From contig BROG01000005.1 of NCBI GenBank assembly GCA_030159075.1, positions 186,001 to 250,000 of the forward strand: a stretch of 64,000 bases of DNA, given 5' to 3'. This document shows, one piece after another, positions 1 through 56,186 of this stretch. This DNA is from Atrina japonica. Lineage: Eukaryota; Mollusca; Bivalvia; Pterioida; Pinnidae. Below the pieces are notes generated by a model. The model was not told the DNA's origin. It made no database searches and was given only the letters and a program-made list of their open reading frames with translations. Position 1 is the first letter of the stretch. The number at the start of each line of letters is the position of its first letter. The position numbers and the translations under genes are program-made.

Positions 1-161
1 GTTAATGCGATATATCCCAACATACGAGATTTGAAAGCACTACAGAATCGAGCATATACGCTTCCTATTTGGACATTACTATGCAGATGGGGATTTTAAA
101 CCAAGCTTATCGACTAAACGTAAAAGATTCGACCTTTCCACATTTAAGTTGTAATACCACA

Positions 162-250
162 GGAGTTGGAAACGCCCGGTCGTTGTACAAATACATGCAC
201 ATACAAAATAGATATATGTAGTTGTACGACAACCAGGCGTTTCCAGCTCC
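162..250. repeat. Foldback (hairpin) element
   Basis: Two arms of 29 nt (162-190 and 222-250) are near-perfect reverse complements around a 31 nt loop. The arms contain GGAAACGCC / GGCGTTTCC and TTGTACAA-like ends. This is a short palindromic element of unknown family; no gene overlaps it. Confidence 0.75.
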
Positions 251-1026
251 TTTGGAAATAGTGAATGCCCCCTTTCCCCTACATATGATATTTATATGTC
301 ACAAATGATCGGATATAAATGCCAGGGTGTGTTCAACATATGAACATTTCATATACAGTGGCGAACTACTTACTGGTAGGTTGTTGTTACAAGCATATCG
401 TTTGATGTCGAGTTACCTGTTCGATGGTGCTTGTTTAATTCTCTAAACCGATTTTTACGAGGGTTTATTCCTCATTTACCTCGTTTGAATTTGACTGGAT
501 TCGCAGTGATTGTGATCGTTCAACAGTGGCTGCTTACTCTTCCATGACACCTGATCCAACCTCTGTAATTTCAGAGGTCCATGTTTGCCCAATGCTCACC
601 AGATAAGTATATTGTCTCTTGGCCACCTTAGATTAAAAATTTGATATCTGTGATCATATATTGTAATTTAAAAAAAAAACGAAAGAGATATATTAATCGT
701 TTTTTGTTTTTTTTGTAACACGATGCCTTTCAAACGATAAAAATGTCCTTATTTAGCGCCTGTAAACTAAAATTTTCCGGGGAGCACACCTCAACCCCCC
801 AGGCTATGTTCCTTTTTAAATTTCAAAATGTACTGGGGACAGCAGGCTTATGTCTGCTGAATTTCCATTTTTTTTTTTGCTTCATATTTATCAGTTACAG
901 ATTAATTCATTTTATTTCAGTTGAGGATATGGGGTTTAGCGTAAGTTATTGCAATATTATTTGTTCTCTTTCCCATTATGACAACCCAAAATGACGATGA
1001 GGTTTTGACGTTATTATAATTACATG

Positions 1027-1143
1027 TATATGTTATATGAAAAGTTTGAATATTTATTTATTTAAACTTATCTATAACTTTGTAGACAGTTTTAGATAAG
1101 TTTAAATAAATAGATATTTAAACTTTCCATGTAACACATATAG
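1027..1143. repeat. Foldback (hairpin) element
   Basis: Arms of about 45 nt (around 1030-1080 and 1090-1141) share TATTTATTTAAACTTATCTA in inverted orientation with a very short spacer. It is MITE-like; no terminal duplication could be fixed by eye. Confidence 0.7.
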
Positions 1144-2127
1144 GCCTACAATACTTATAGGCGTCTGGCCTATCAAACAATTATAGGATAATAAAAATTT
1201 GAGTGAAATGAATTCATTTTCACACTCACAGACTTCAGTGTAAAATTTCTAAAAATAAAAAATTGAAAAAAAGAAAACAATTTTTGGAAGCAATAAAAAA
1301 TTTTGTACAGATGATATACACGTGCAATGATGTATATGTTTATTTTGGTAGTTAAACAATCTATTCATGTATTACCTTTTGTTAAGGATAAACATGTCAT
1401 AATGAATCTATATGGAGAAATACACCGTAGCGCTATGCATTTGCATTTTGTACGAGTTATTTTAGCTGAAAAATATCTTCGAGAGTGATAACAGATATCT
1501 GGTGATAATCACGGATATTTTAGCAGGTGAACGGCATTCCGTGATTAGGCATGAAAATGCTCTTTCTTATAAGACAGCTGGGGATGGTTCCTCGGACTTG
1601 CAAACTTTTAGAAAGGGTATGTCCCCTGACACTCTATTGAATCACGATATATCAAATAATTTGAAAAATACTGTGTACCAAGTTATGTAGTATACCATAA
1701 TATGGATCCGTTATTTTTCTTTGTAATCATACGAGCATAGTTTTACACCGTTTTTATCCGTGTTTAATTTTTAGAAAGTTATTAATAGTTTGTTGAATCT
1801 GATTGCTTGTTGCAATATTCCTTTGCCCAATGAAAAATGGCCTTACAAATTGCCGCTTGAATACAAACTGATTTATTCTGATGCTTGGGATCTGTTCGTG
1901 TTTTTGTTTGTACACCAACAACAGTAGAGTAGAGACATCTTACGTAGGTATAAGATACAAACTATACGACCAGTAATCTTCTATTTAACATCATTTATCG
2001 TCAGTGAATAACATTAACATATCGCTTGCCCTACTGTACACGGCTACACTACAGCATTGAATTATGAATGTCAGGACAGTGGTCATCATAAATAATGTCC
2101 TCTTGATAAAAGTTGATTGTTATCTAA

Positions 2128-2222
2128 TTTCTGTGGAAACGCTCTGTAAAATCGGAGAATTTTATATGCCCCAGCTGGGACAAATAAAATTCTCCGATTT
2201 TACCCAGCGTTTCCACAGAAAT
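2128..2222. repeat. Foldback (hairpin) element
   Basis: Inverted arms of ~38 nt (2128-2165 and 2185-2222) both contain TTCTGTGGAAACGC and AAAATCGGAGAATTTTA, with a ~20 nt loop. This is a third unrelated palindrome in the upstream intergenic region. Confidence 0.8.
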
Positions 2223-2452
2223 GACTCTTGATTATATGACATATTTTATGAAGACATTTTCATAACCATGGGGACATGAAAAATAATAACAAATGTATGT
2301 TAACATTAAAAGATATTTGGCTAATCTAGGCATACCCTCTAGGGATCTTTTGAGTTAGCCTGGATTACTGTTATAATCCTGCTTTTATTGTCGCCAGTTG
2401 CTTGATTCTAGAAAAGTGTTCCTCAATTTTTTCCGTTTTCAATAATATATAG

Positions 2453-2514
2453 ATAGCCCCATTGCACAATTGGTAAAAGTGTTCGGAAGGGCTGGTTCGA
2501 TTCCGGTCTGTCCA
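2453..2514 (+). repeat. tRNA-derived SINE head (fragment)
   Basis: It has a Pol III box A-like stretch (CACAATTGGTAAAAG) followed about 30 nt later by a box B-like GGTTCGATTCC. The intervening sequence does not fold as a full tRNA cloverleaf and there is no discrete 3' end, so it reads as a SINE head rather than a tRNA gene. Confidence 0.55.
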
Positions 2515-3317
2515 TACATTTTTCTCTGCCTGATACATTTCAGTAATTTGGCGTTCAACTAAATAACCACTGTGGTATGTTTTAAGTCTCTTGGGTTTCT
2601 TTATACAAAATAAATTTAATGCGCTAAAAAGTAAAAATATTTCCATTTACTTTACATACCTTGCAAAGGTAAATATGAAAACCAGAAGACCATATGAGGA
2701 ACAAAATCGAGAAGGCACAAATAAATGCAGGATCATAACGGTAATCTGGGCTAACTCGAAAGTTCCCTATTGCAGATCATATCTTTTTTCCCTAATTTTT
2801 GCCAAAAATTCCTAGTCATGAACATAACATCCTTTCATTATTTCCCAATTTTATGCTGATATTTTCTGTCATTATTTTTCTTGAAAGTTGAAATACGACA
2901 GCTTAAATTAACAGTTAAAAAGTTAAAAAAAATTAGCAGGTACCAAAATAAATGAAACAAAAATAGAAAGATATGAGACAATGAAAATATTGCTACCCGA
3001 GGGCTTAATGTATTTCATAGGACTAAAGACGTGATATGCAAATCATTCTCAATTTTTAGCCAGAATGGTGCGCAATTCCCAATTCCATCACCATGGGTCA
3101 TGTTTCCAAAAGGTAAGAAAATGCCCTGTAGATTGATAGGAATATAGACATGAAAATGTGTGTACTATATAATAATATATATATATTTACATTGGAAGTT
3201 TGTGCACAATGAACTGTGTCATTCAATTTTATTCATTACATGCACCCTGAAAAGATTCTATGCATTAGAAAATATATGCATAAGGGAAAACCAAAGGCAA
3301 TTGTTTCTATCAATTGG

Positions 3318-3940
3318 GGTGAGCAGAGTTTTTGAAATTCACTGGTCTTACCAGAAAAACCGGTAAATTTTACAAAAGTCCATTGAATCTGTCTGATAAC
3401 TAGTTCAAATGACCAGTGATTTTCCATTTCATTTCAACTGTGTATATATACACAGACCAGTAAAAAAAAATTTCTTTGACCAGTGAAATACCTTTGTTCA
3501 CTGGTTTGGTTGACCAGCAATTTATTTTTATTTCAAAGTGTCTGGGTGGGTAGATAATTGACCCCCACCCCATTGATAGAAACATGTGCTTGTAGGAAAA
3601 GCGCTATAATTTTTGGCAACCAGTAGTCTTTTCCATCCCAATTCTGTCCTATCCTGCCCTTTCTACAAGTTCCTCTATCTGTGATTCTGGCCTGACCCTT
3701 ATTTATAATCCTAGTGTTTTTGAAATTCATCGGTTTTACCAGAAAACCAGTAAATTTTACAAAAGTCCAATGATATCTATCTGATAAATGGTCCAAATGA
3801 CCAGTAATTTTCCATTTCTTTTCAATTGTGTATATATACAGACCAGTAAAAACTTTTGTTTGACCAGTGGAATTCCTTAATTCACTGATCTGGTTGACCA
3901 GTATTTTTTTTTTTTTCATTTTAAAATGTCTGTATTCCCA
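3318..3940. repeat. Direct duplication of a ~215 bp 'gaccagt'-rich element
   Basis: Two diverged direct copies (about 3324-3543 and 3716-3932) share the same order of motifs: tttttgaaattca, taaattttacaaaagtcca, tgtgtatatatac and gaccagt(a/g). The ~170 bp between them is unrelated. The sequence 1-4100 outside this and the other listed repeats holds no coding signal that I can support. Confidence 0.7.
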
Positions 3941-4152
3941 ACAGAAAAATCATGGTATTTCTTTTACTTTTGATTTCCATATTGGCATGACTGTTATAGT
4001 GTTATTTACATAATGATGAGTCCATTTTCATTAATTGATGTACTGAATGTAATTTTTATGATTCTACATAGTTGACATTTCCATTGTTTATTTTCAGTCT
4101 TTTCATGAACAGATTTACAAACTACCTAACTCTTGGTTTTGATTAGGCAACC

Positions 4153-7100
4153 ATGGAGGGTGATGGTGAAAATATCCTTCAGTTTGCAAATGAAGTGCTG
4201 ACTGTTTTAGAAGCAGAGGACAAGGAGAAGCTTCTTTTAGAAAGACTAAAGAATATTTGGTCTGAAATTCAATCACTTCAAACAAAACGACAGAATCAAC
4301 TCAAAAAACAAATACAAGGTTAGTGACATAAATATGTAACACTTCATCCTTGAGTGAACTATAAGTTGTCACAGGCAAAATACAATTATAAAGAAGGATG
4401 GGTTCAACTGCCCCTTTCTGTTGCAGATTTCAATTGTCTAGCTCTTTAAAAATTAAAACCCACAACAGTCATATTGACTTTAAGACACTAGTACATTTAG
4501 TAATGCTATAAGTAATAAAAACAAAAGAGACAATACACCCTTTACATAAAAATTGACGAGTCTACATCACCTGTCTGCAGACCAAAGCCTAGGGACACTC
4601 GTGTACACTGAAATTGAAAGTCTGGTCACACATTGGAATACTCCTGTCTCATTTGCCACACATTGAACAAATCAGCAATATGGCAGACACAAAAGGAAGG
4701 CCTGAGACGATTGAAAATAAAACAGTAAAAGGAACCATATGATGGGCATTTTGGATTTATAAAATCAGACAGCAGTACTGACAAAGGCTATGTGGACTGT
4801 CACATAATTATGGATTAGCACAGTTACTTTTAACCTGACTCTACAGTTAGCATCACATATTTTCAAAAGAGAAATTTTCTCTAGTATTTTTTTTATCTGA
4901 AATATGATTGTATATATTCAAATCTCTTATTACATGTTTATTTCCATTGTGAAACATGTTGTAAATCCCAATGTTGATATGAATTTAAATGTTTATGACA
5001 CGAGTTTGCCTAAATTTTCTGAAACACATCTGTGACTACATTGTATAACTGTTTTCAGACCTGCTAGAACTGGAAGAGAGTGAAACAGAAAAGGAAGTGA
5101 ACAGTACAGAGATAAGTAAAGTGAAGCAGGAAAAAGACAAACTTCAGTCTATGTTAGCCTCAAGTAAAGAACATTTAATAAAGGTCAAAGATCAGTGTGA
5201 AGATGTTAAACAAAAAGTACAAAAAAATCATCAGGAAAAAGATAGACTCGCAGAGGAAAGAGAAAAATTAAGAAAAGAGTTGAAACATTCTTTACCTACA
5301 GCAAAGTGAGTTCCAAAAAAAAAATACAAAGACCAGGACCTGGTTGCACAACATATTGTTAAATTTAACGAACAGTTAGCCCATCGGTTTAACATTGGTT
5401 AACTTCACGTTAAAGCTAACAACCTGTTGTGCAACTGGGTCCAGGCCTTTTTCTATAGTTTCAACAGAGAAGAAAATTATGAACCATATTTTGATTGTTT
5501 TTTTTTCTGTGATTCATTTTGGGTAGTTTAAAGAGTACACACTATAAATGTTTTAATGAGAGAATGGTTATTGTCTCATTATAACATTTTATATCATGAT
5601 CTATTTCTTCGTGTGCTTAAAGGGACATTATTAACTGTATTTTTTTCAAAAAATTTGTTTTTCCTTATTACTACTTAGATTGATATAAAATAACAAAAAA
5701 GAGATATAACTGGGCATTGAAATTCTTAAATCCCTATATATTATGTGTTTATTGCTTGAGAAACCCCAGGTTAGGAACTTTTTCACTTGCAATTGATTAA
5801 CTCAACCTTACTATTTGTGTATGAATACCATACTGGACTTGACATTATTTTCACAAAATATACAGGAATATAAGATTTTTAACTGACCTGAGCCGAAGGC
5901 TCAAGTGAGCTATTGTGATCAATCCCCGTTTTTTTTGGCAAAAGTTGACTGTGTTGAACTCCAATGTTAAGTTTTTGTTACAGGCTTGCTGTTCAGTTGA
6001 TATTGGTGCCAGCTTGGAGATAATTGGTCTGGATGTTCCTTGATGTTGTGAAAGATGATTACTCAGATTAGGAATATTTCTTTTTTTTTTTTGTTGGAAA
6101 AATCACGTTTTTGGACTTTAATACTGTTTTTTGCAAAAATTTGCTACATGTATGTTCAGATCAATGTTAAGTTTTTGTTACAAGTTTGCTGTTCATTTGA
6201 TACTGGTGCTAGCTTGGTGATATTTGGTCTGGGTGATTCTGGAGTGGTTAAGCATTGATGTTAAGAATTTTTTGGGGGGGACATTTTTTGGATTTAAGTT
6301 TGCATTATGGTCTTGGTTCTTGGTTAATGATAGTGTTAGGTTGCTGATAATTTGGATGGAGGTTCCATTAGAACATCACTGCTTATTCATGTGCATTGGA
6401 GTCTTTGGGAATATATGCTCCACCCCCTTAAATTTATTCTTTTATCTGTTTCTTGAAAACCATTCACACGTCTACCCCTAAACCATATATGTTCTTGTTT
6501 GTTATGGGAAAATAAATTCAGTGGTGTATTGAAGTCCTGCCCCACCCTCTGAAATATATATATTTTACTTATAACTTTACTTAAAAACAACCCCGCTTTT
6601 AAACCATATACATGTATTATTGATTCTTATTGGGAGACGCATCTAGTGGTGCATATAGGGTCACGCCCACACGCCTGGAATATATATTTTAACTTATAAC
6701 TTGAAATACATTCACATCCCTGATCCTACACTTATTAATACTGCATATTACAAGTATACTTTGCTACATTTGATGTCAAAGCAGTGAGACATGTGTATGG
6801 TAATTCTTGTTTATTCATTTACTTATGTTAAACATAATTATGTTTATGTTGCTTTTTGATATTTCAGGTATGATGTCAATCTCTACAGCAATATTACAGG
6901 TATTAGATGGCAATTTGATTGTGAACCAGAAGAAATTAAAGGATGTATCCTTTGTAAACAATATAAACCTATACTGGTGAGCGATCAGTTCTCAACAGGT
7001 ACCTATTCTTGCCAACCCATTTTATTTCATCCGATATTTTCTGGTTTGCCATTGAAATCATTATTCTGTTTGTTTATCAAACAGAAAAATTGTTTTGTCT

Positions 7101-8260
7101 TTGAAACTAAGAATAAATTGTGACACTATACACCTGTTTGTAAGTTACATACCAGTGAAAAATGCTTGGCAAGAAGAGGTACTTGGTGAGAATCGGTCGC
7201 TTACCAGTAATGTTATTATTAGATCACTTTATAATTTACGGGAGCCAACCTGGCACAGTTGGTAGTGCGCTCAACTCTTGGTTGTGAGTTTGAGTCCAGT
7301 CGGCGGCAGGTTGGTTTCCTGTCCTTCGGTTGAGACAGTAAAAACCGAACAGTAGGTGCTGGCACATTAAAGAACCCTCACTGCTCAATGGTCGTAAGTG
7401 CCAAGCATAGGCCAAAATTTGAAGCCTTTCACCTTCATTTGGTGACGTCTCCATATGAGTGAAAGATTCTTGAGTGGGATGTTGAACAACAATAAAAATA
7501 AAATAAAAAAAACCCAAAGATATAATGTACGGTTACATGAGTCACTAAGGTTTCTATTCTGTCATCATTAGACATGCATGGTGATTTTTTATTATATTTT
7601 CAACTTTTTCTCAATAATCACTTAACCAATTATTTTCATATGTCGTATGCAGTTTATTTAGGGTAACAATAAGAGAATCTCGTGTATGCTGGGTCCGGGA
7701 CTTTGTTGTCAGGGCAGAGACTCAAGTGACTCAATCTATTTCAGCCTATTGTTTGATACCCATCAGTCATTTTTGTTTTAAATGTGAAGTATGATTTTTA
7801 ATTTTTTTTTCTAGTTGACAGTAGTTGTTATTTCCCCAGAAATAGAAGTTAGACATAAAATTTTCTATTTCATTTGAACGAATGTGTTTTTGTAAACAAG
7901 CTTCTTTCTGGATTTGTTATAGTAAAACTCTTAATGCCTTTGTTTTATTCCAGTCAGTCTGTGTCTGTTTGTACTTCTTCTGATCAAAGTTGTATAGTGA
8001 TGTTATGGTCACATGATTGTGACCAAAATCAGACATAAAGATACAATGATATCAATCATCACTGTTATTGTTTTTTATTGTGATTAGATAGCAAAACATA
8101 TCTTTGAGTTGTCATCTCACATGTACCATACATTGACCTTAACTCAAAATCAGATGTTTGTAACAAAAAGGATGTGAAACCATTCTCACTAAACAGTAAA
8201 CAAGTTTCCAAATTTTTTGTTGCTAATTATCTCTGGGACATGATTGAGGAGGACTGGTGA
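4153..8260 (+). CDS. SPC24: Kinetochore protein Spc24, complete four-exon gene
   Basis: Coding exons are 4153-4318, 5059-5305, 6868-6944 and 8154-8260 (597 nt, 198 aa; human SPC24 is 197 aa). The start is the ATG in CAACCATGG, with a likely 5'UTR acceptor near 4097. Phases join cleanly (1, 2, 1). Residues ~1-125 are highly charged and heptad-like, fitting the Spc24/Spc25 coiled coil. Residues ~136-198 form the RWD-type globular domain, with ITGIRWQFDCEPEEIKG and FFVANYLWDMIEEDW matching the family signatures (vertebrate IEWDYECEP and DYLWSLV). The protein belongs to the NDC80 complex, where the Spc24/Spc25 end docks on CENP-T and the Mis12 complex at the inner kinetochore. The last intron (6945-8153) has minor-spliceosome signals. 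Using its GTATCCTTT donor and the acceptor at 8153 gives a domain the same length as the vertebrate one, whereas the GTACCT site at 6999 does not. Confidence 0.9.
5334..5448. repeat. Foldback element in SPC24 intron 2
   Basis: Inverted arms share CCAGGACCTGGTTGCACAAC-like ends and GTTAAA...AACG internally. It sits just 28 bp after the exon 2 splice donor. Palindromes with GTTGCACAAC ends look like a dispersed MITE family. Confidence 0.75.
5880..6700 (+). repeat. Decayed dispersed repeat in SPC24 intron 2
   Basis: It begins with a 'cctgagccgaaggctcaagtg' palindrome-like head. Downstream are two or more diverged ~170 bp units (gttaagtttttgttacagg/agtttgctgttca, near 5968 and 6166), then repeated lines ending in 'tatatatttta(c)ttataact'. 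There is no open coding frame of note. Confidence 0.5.
6945..8153 (+). other. U12-type (GT-AG) intron 3 of SPC24
   Basis: The donor is GAT|GTATCCTTT, an exact match to the minor-spliceosome 5' splice consensus RTATCCTTT. The sequence before the acceptor is TGACCTTAACTCAAAATCAG|, in which CCTTAAC matches the U12 branch consensus (TTCCTTRAC) 11-12 nt from the AG, with no polypyrimidine tract between. The intron carries a SINE (7240-7512). Confidence 0.85.
7240..7512 (+). repeat. tRNA-derived SINE (molluscan type)
   Basis: The 5' part has tRNA-like boxes (CACAGTTGGTAGTGCG and GAGTTTGAGTCC). A conserved body (gtgccaagcataggcc, gtgacgtctccatatgagtg) follows, then an A-rich tail (aataaaaataaaataaaa). 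The same body recurs three times inside the tandem array at 43-44.6 kb. Confidence 0.8.
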
Positions 8261-8345
8261 TGAGTGAGGAGGACTAGTGATGATGTGAGGACTAGTGATG
8301 ATTGAGGAGGACTGGTGATGATTGAGGAGGACCTGTGGTGAACAT
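8243..8345 (+). repeat. Minisatellite seeded by the last SPC24 codons
   Basis: The final coding stretch GATTGAGGAGGACTGGTGAT is repeated about four to five times, with small deletions, immediately after the stop codon at 8258-8260. The array therefore begins inside the coding sequence and runs into the 3'UTR. Confidence 0.8.
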
Positions 8346-9854
8346 CAAGGACTGATAGTGCTATTGAACCTTTGTGATCTGGTTATGACTATAAACAATG
8401 TGTGACAGTTTGTTGTCAGATCTTGAGAAGCTAAGTGTATTCAGGGCAGGAAATATGTGTTGTATTTCATGGCTTACGGTATCACTGATTTTATTTAAAA
8501 CTGAGACATCCCAATCAACATTTACAATGTTTACAAGACTATACTCCACTGTACTAGTTTATATGTGGGTCAGTTTTATAAGTAGTTCCGTCTTTTCATG
8601 TGAAGTATAACACCACCAGTAGTTAATTGTTACACATTATACTGGCAGTGGGAGTCCATGTGTACATGTATATACCTATATTAGCTAATAACTTCTGATT
8701 TGTTTCTGTTTAACTTATGTTGGCATTTGATTATGTTAATTTGAACATGTTTACTGGATTAGTAATATAATCTGCAAGAATTTATATGACTGATTGATAA
8801 TGACAAACAATTTGTCAAAAGTGAGTAAATTAGGGTGAAAAAATCTTATTAAATAATATTTTAAAATGACTTAGAGAAGAAAAAACGTAACCACTTCTTT
8901 ACGTCTTTAGAGCCAGATTAACTCTGAGTTTTCTTGTCAACAACATTAAAACTGAGCAGATCTTCATGCTCTGCTATATCTTTGCATATTACAGTATATT
9001 TACATTTTAAGTTTCAAAATCTGTACATATTGTATTCATATACATTCTGCATTAAGCTCCTTTAGCAAATGAGACGTCATTATGAAGACATTACTTGGTA
9101 CATATTTGTCTTCCTTGACTTTGTTGTACCATGGCAAGCTGTATTTTTGCCAAGATGAGAGATACTGAAGTTTGTACATTTGTAGTAAGATATTGATGAC
9201 TGTACAATTTATTATTACATATACTCCAACATTTCTCATTTTAATTTTTACCACCTTCTGCATGGATATAAAAATTATTATGTATTCATGCACAGGCACA
9301 TATTTAAATGTAATATTTCTAAATGAGAAAATAAATTGATAAAAACAGATACAATTACTTTCCTGTTTTTTAGAGGAGTGGTCTTTTTTCAAATACAGAA
9401 AGAACTCCGATACAAAATTTTGTCCCACATGAGGCCAAGTATTTTTCACTTTTATATTCTCGATTTGCCGAATACAGAGGAGATAACTCAGCAAATGGGA
9501 GATAAATCCTGTAATCTGCAAGTATGGAATACTGGTTACTTTGAAATGTTTGCTTTTTGGCGGATAATGTATTCACTCCATCTTAAATTTGCCCTTTTAA
9601 CGATAATCTTGTAGATGACATATGTTCGTACTTTAATTATTTAGCTTGAAATTTGGCTTCCATTTTAAATTCGCCCTCATTTAACTTTAAGAGGTTAAAT
9701 AAAAAGGGAGCAAAAATTATCTGCCAGGTATACACTAGTGAAGTGCCATATACATAAACATATGTTAGTGTCTTAGACCTATGCAGAAAAGTTTTGCGCA
9801 TGGCTCAACCACAGGACCAATGTTTTATCAGTATTACACTAGTGTGGCACAGAA

Positions 9855-10325
9855 TCTTTCCCATTTTATACCAGTATAATGAAGGTTTTGAGTGGCACAG
9901 TACCCGTGTCCTGTTTTATACCAGTGTAATGAAGATTTTGAATGTGGCACAGAACCTGTGTCCATTTTATACCAGTGTAATGAAGGTTTTGAGTGTGGCA
10001 CAGAACCTGTGTCCAGTTTTATACCAGTGTAATGGTGTTGAGTGGCACAGTAGTTGTGTCCAGTTTTATACCAGTGTAATGAAGGTTTTGAATGTGGCAC
10101 GAAACCCGTGTCCAGTTTTACACCTGGTTTTTAGTGGCACAGTACCTGTGTCCAGTTTTATACCAGTGTAATGAAGGTTTTCAGTGTGACACGAAACCTG
10201 CATCCAGTTTTATACCAGTGTAATGAAGGTTTTGAGTGACACAGAACCTGTTTTCAGCTTTATACCAGTGTAATGAAGGTTTTGAGTGTGGCACAGAACC
10301 TGTGTCAAGTTTTATACAAGTGTGG
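9855..10325 (+). repeat. ~51 bp minisatellite, about nine copies
   Basis: The unit includes TTTTATACCAGTGTAATGAA, GGTTTTGAGTGTGGCACAG and AACCTGTGTCCAG, with some truncated units. It lies in the convergent intergenic space between SPC24 and POLR3A. Both strands stay partly open across it, but this is a by-product of the repeat. Confidence 0.85.
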
Positions 10326-10611
10326 CGAGTTAGGTATGACCCAGTACTAGCAGCATACATGTACGTGATGGTAAGTTGTATGTGTGACCTATCATAGATA
10401 AGGACATCAATTTGACAGGCACATGTGTCAGTTTTCTACCTTATAAATTCTAATCACACATTGATTTTAATTCTGTTTTGGAAATTAATTAATGAAATAA
10501 ATAGAATGTTGTCAGAATTTGACTGATCTAACCAATAAAGGATTGTTTTGAAGAAGTTAATATGGCATAAAATAAACTTCTATAACTTAGCTTTTACAGA
10601 AAAAATAAATA

Positions 10612-10765
10612 AAAACAATGTGTTTGTGAAACACAAATGCCCCCAGTCCCAACAAAATATTGTACTTTATATGTAAGCGGGACGGAATTACGGACATACA
10701 GATGGACGATCCAAACACAAGATGTCCCCGGCGGACCTTGCAGGCCAGGGGCATAAAAAGTTTTG
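10612..10765 (+). repeat. Dispersed repeat, short copy
   Basis: It starts gtgtttgtgaaacac, continues through gacggaattacggacatacagatgg and ends ggggcataaaaa. A longer copy of the same family lies at 21697-22098. The rest of 8345-11400 shows no coding signal beyond the repeats listed. Confidence 0.6.
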
Positions 10766-11397
10766 AACTACATCAATGTCATTACAATTGTATCAATTGC
10801 TGTGGCAGTCAGTTCCACCATGCTATACATTTCAAATGTATTATCAGATAATTTGGTATTCCACACAGGTTGTCAGTACGTTTGAACTTAATGATAACAA
10901 GACTAATTTGAGACAATATATTTTTATGGTCAACAAATTTACTCAGTACTCAAGACTAATTTTTATTTCATTATTTAGACTACATAATCGCTCATAAAAC
11001 TTCAAATTTGAGTGATTAGGAAACATTTTATAAATTTACATGTCATATATAAATTTGGTGTCACAATTACGATTTTTCTGTGTAAAAATGATTAAATTTG
11101 TTGAGTGTGTTCATTGCACTCAAACCATTTTTTTAAAATTTCTGAAGTTTTCTTCAAATGAGCAATAACTTTCACCGTTATTTATAATTGTATGTCCTTC
11201 AATATACAAAAATGTCCAGTTAAAGAATAATTAAATTTTGCTTGTTTTGTCTTAAAATCATGAAAAGTTAGTTGAGCTTGAGTACTGAGTAAATTTGGGC
11301 CCAAGTCTTTGTGATATACCCTGGATTGTCATGTAAAGTTATGTAAGGTTTATGTTCAAGAAATAAAAACATAAAGACAAGTCCAAATATAACATTG

Positions 11398-11403
11398 TTT
11401 ATT
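11398..11403 (-). terminator. Candidate POLR3A polyadenylation signal
   Basis: AATAAA reads on the minus strand about 46 nt past the POLR3A stop codon at 11449-11451. The flanks are AT-rich; no transcript evidence is available from sequence. Confidence 0.45.
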
Positions 11404-11448
11404 AATGTTTGTAGATGAAACAAAATAAAACAAAAAATGTCTCTAATC

Positions 11449-55796
<44,348 letters not shown>

Positions 55797-56186
55797 GGTG
55801 GCTGTTGTAGTCAGCGTATCATGCGTGATAACAGTCTTGGTGTCGGCTGAATTATTTCTTCACATGTTCATTCGTTTCGTCAGTTCGTCTCGGGTTCGGT
55901 GTTTCTTCTTTTAGTTATTGCAATATATCCTAAATCCCTTATTTCATTTTTTAAACAAATCAATAAATCAAATGAAAAATTATACCAATGATTTTAATTT
56001 TAATTTCAACAAAACATTTGACAAATAAATATTTCATAATCATTCAAAAATGGAAAACTTTAAATTTGCATTGTTGTTGGAGGATATATTGACAACCCGC
56101 AAACGTTTTGTGAACGCCATTATCGACTCTCTTCGCTTAGAAAACAGAACAGCAGACTTAAGAGGAAAATATCGTCTTCGACAGCT
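55797..56186. promoter_or_regulatory. Divergent POLR3A / SF1 promoter region
   Basis: Only 390 bp separates the POLR3A start codon (minus, 55796) from the SF1 start codon (plus, 56187). The interval has GC/CpG-richer patches (55855-55900, 56090-56190) in otherwise AT-rich DNA and no clear TATA box in a convincing position. The transcription starts cannot be placed by eye. Confidence 0.6.

Noticed and set aside
743..994. 83-codon plus-strand frame near the window start
   Set aside because: It is a hydrophobic, T-rich translation with low-complexity F/L/I runs. No splice signals or homology were recognised.
6999..7000. CAG|GTACCT as the SPC24 exon 3 donor
   Set aside because: It is a good-looking major-class site, but using it adds 18 residues that break the RWD alignment and shift the phase relative to exon 4. 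The U12 donor at 6945 fits exactly.
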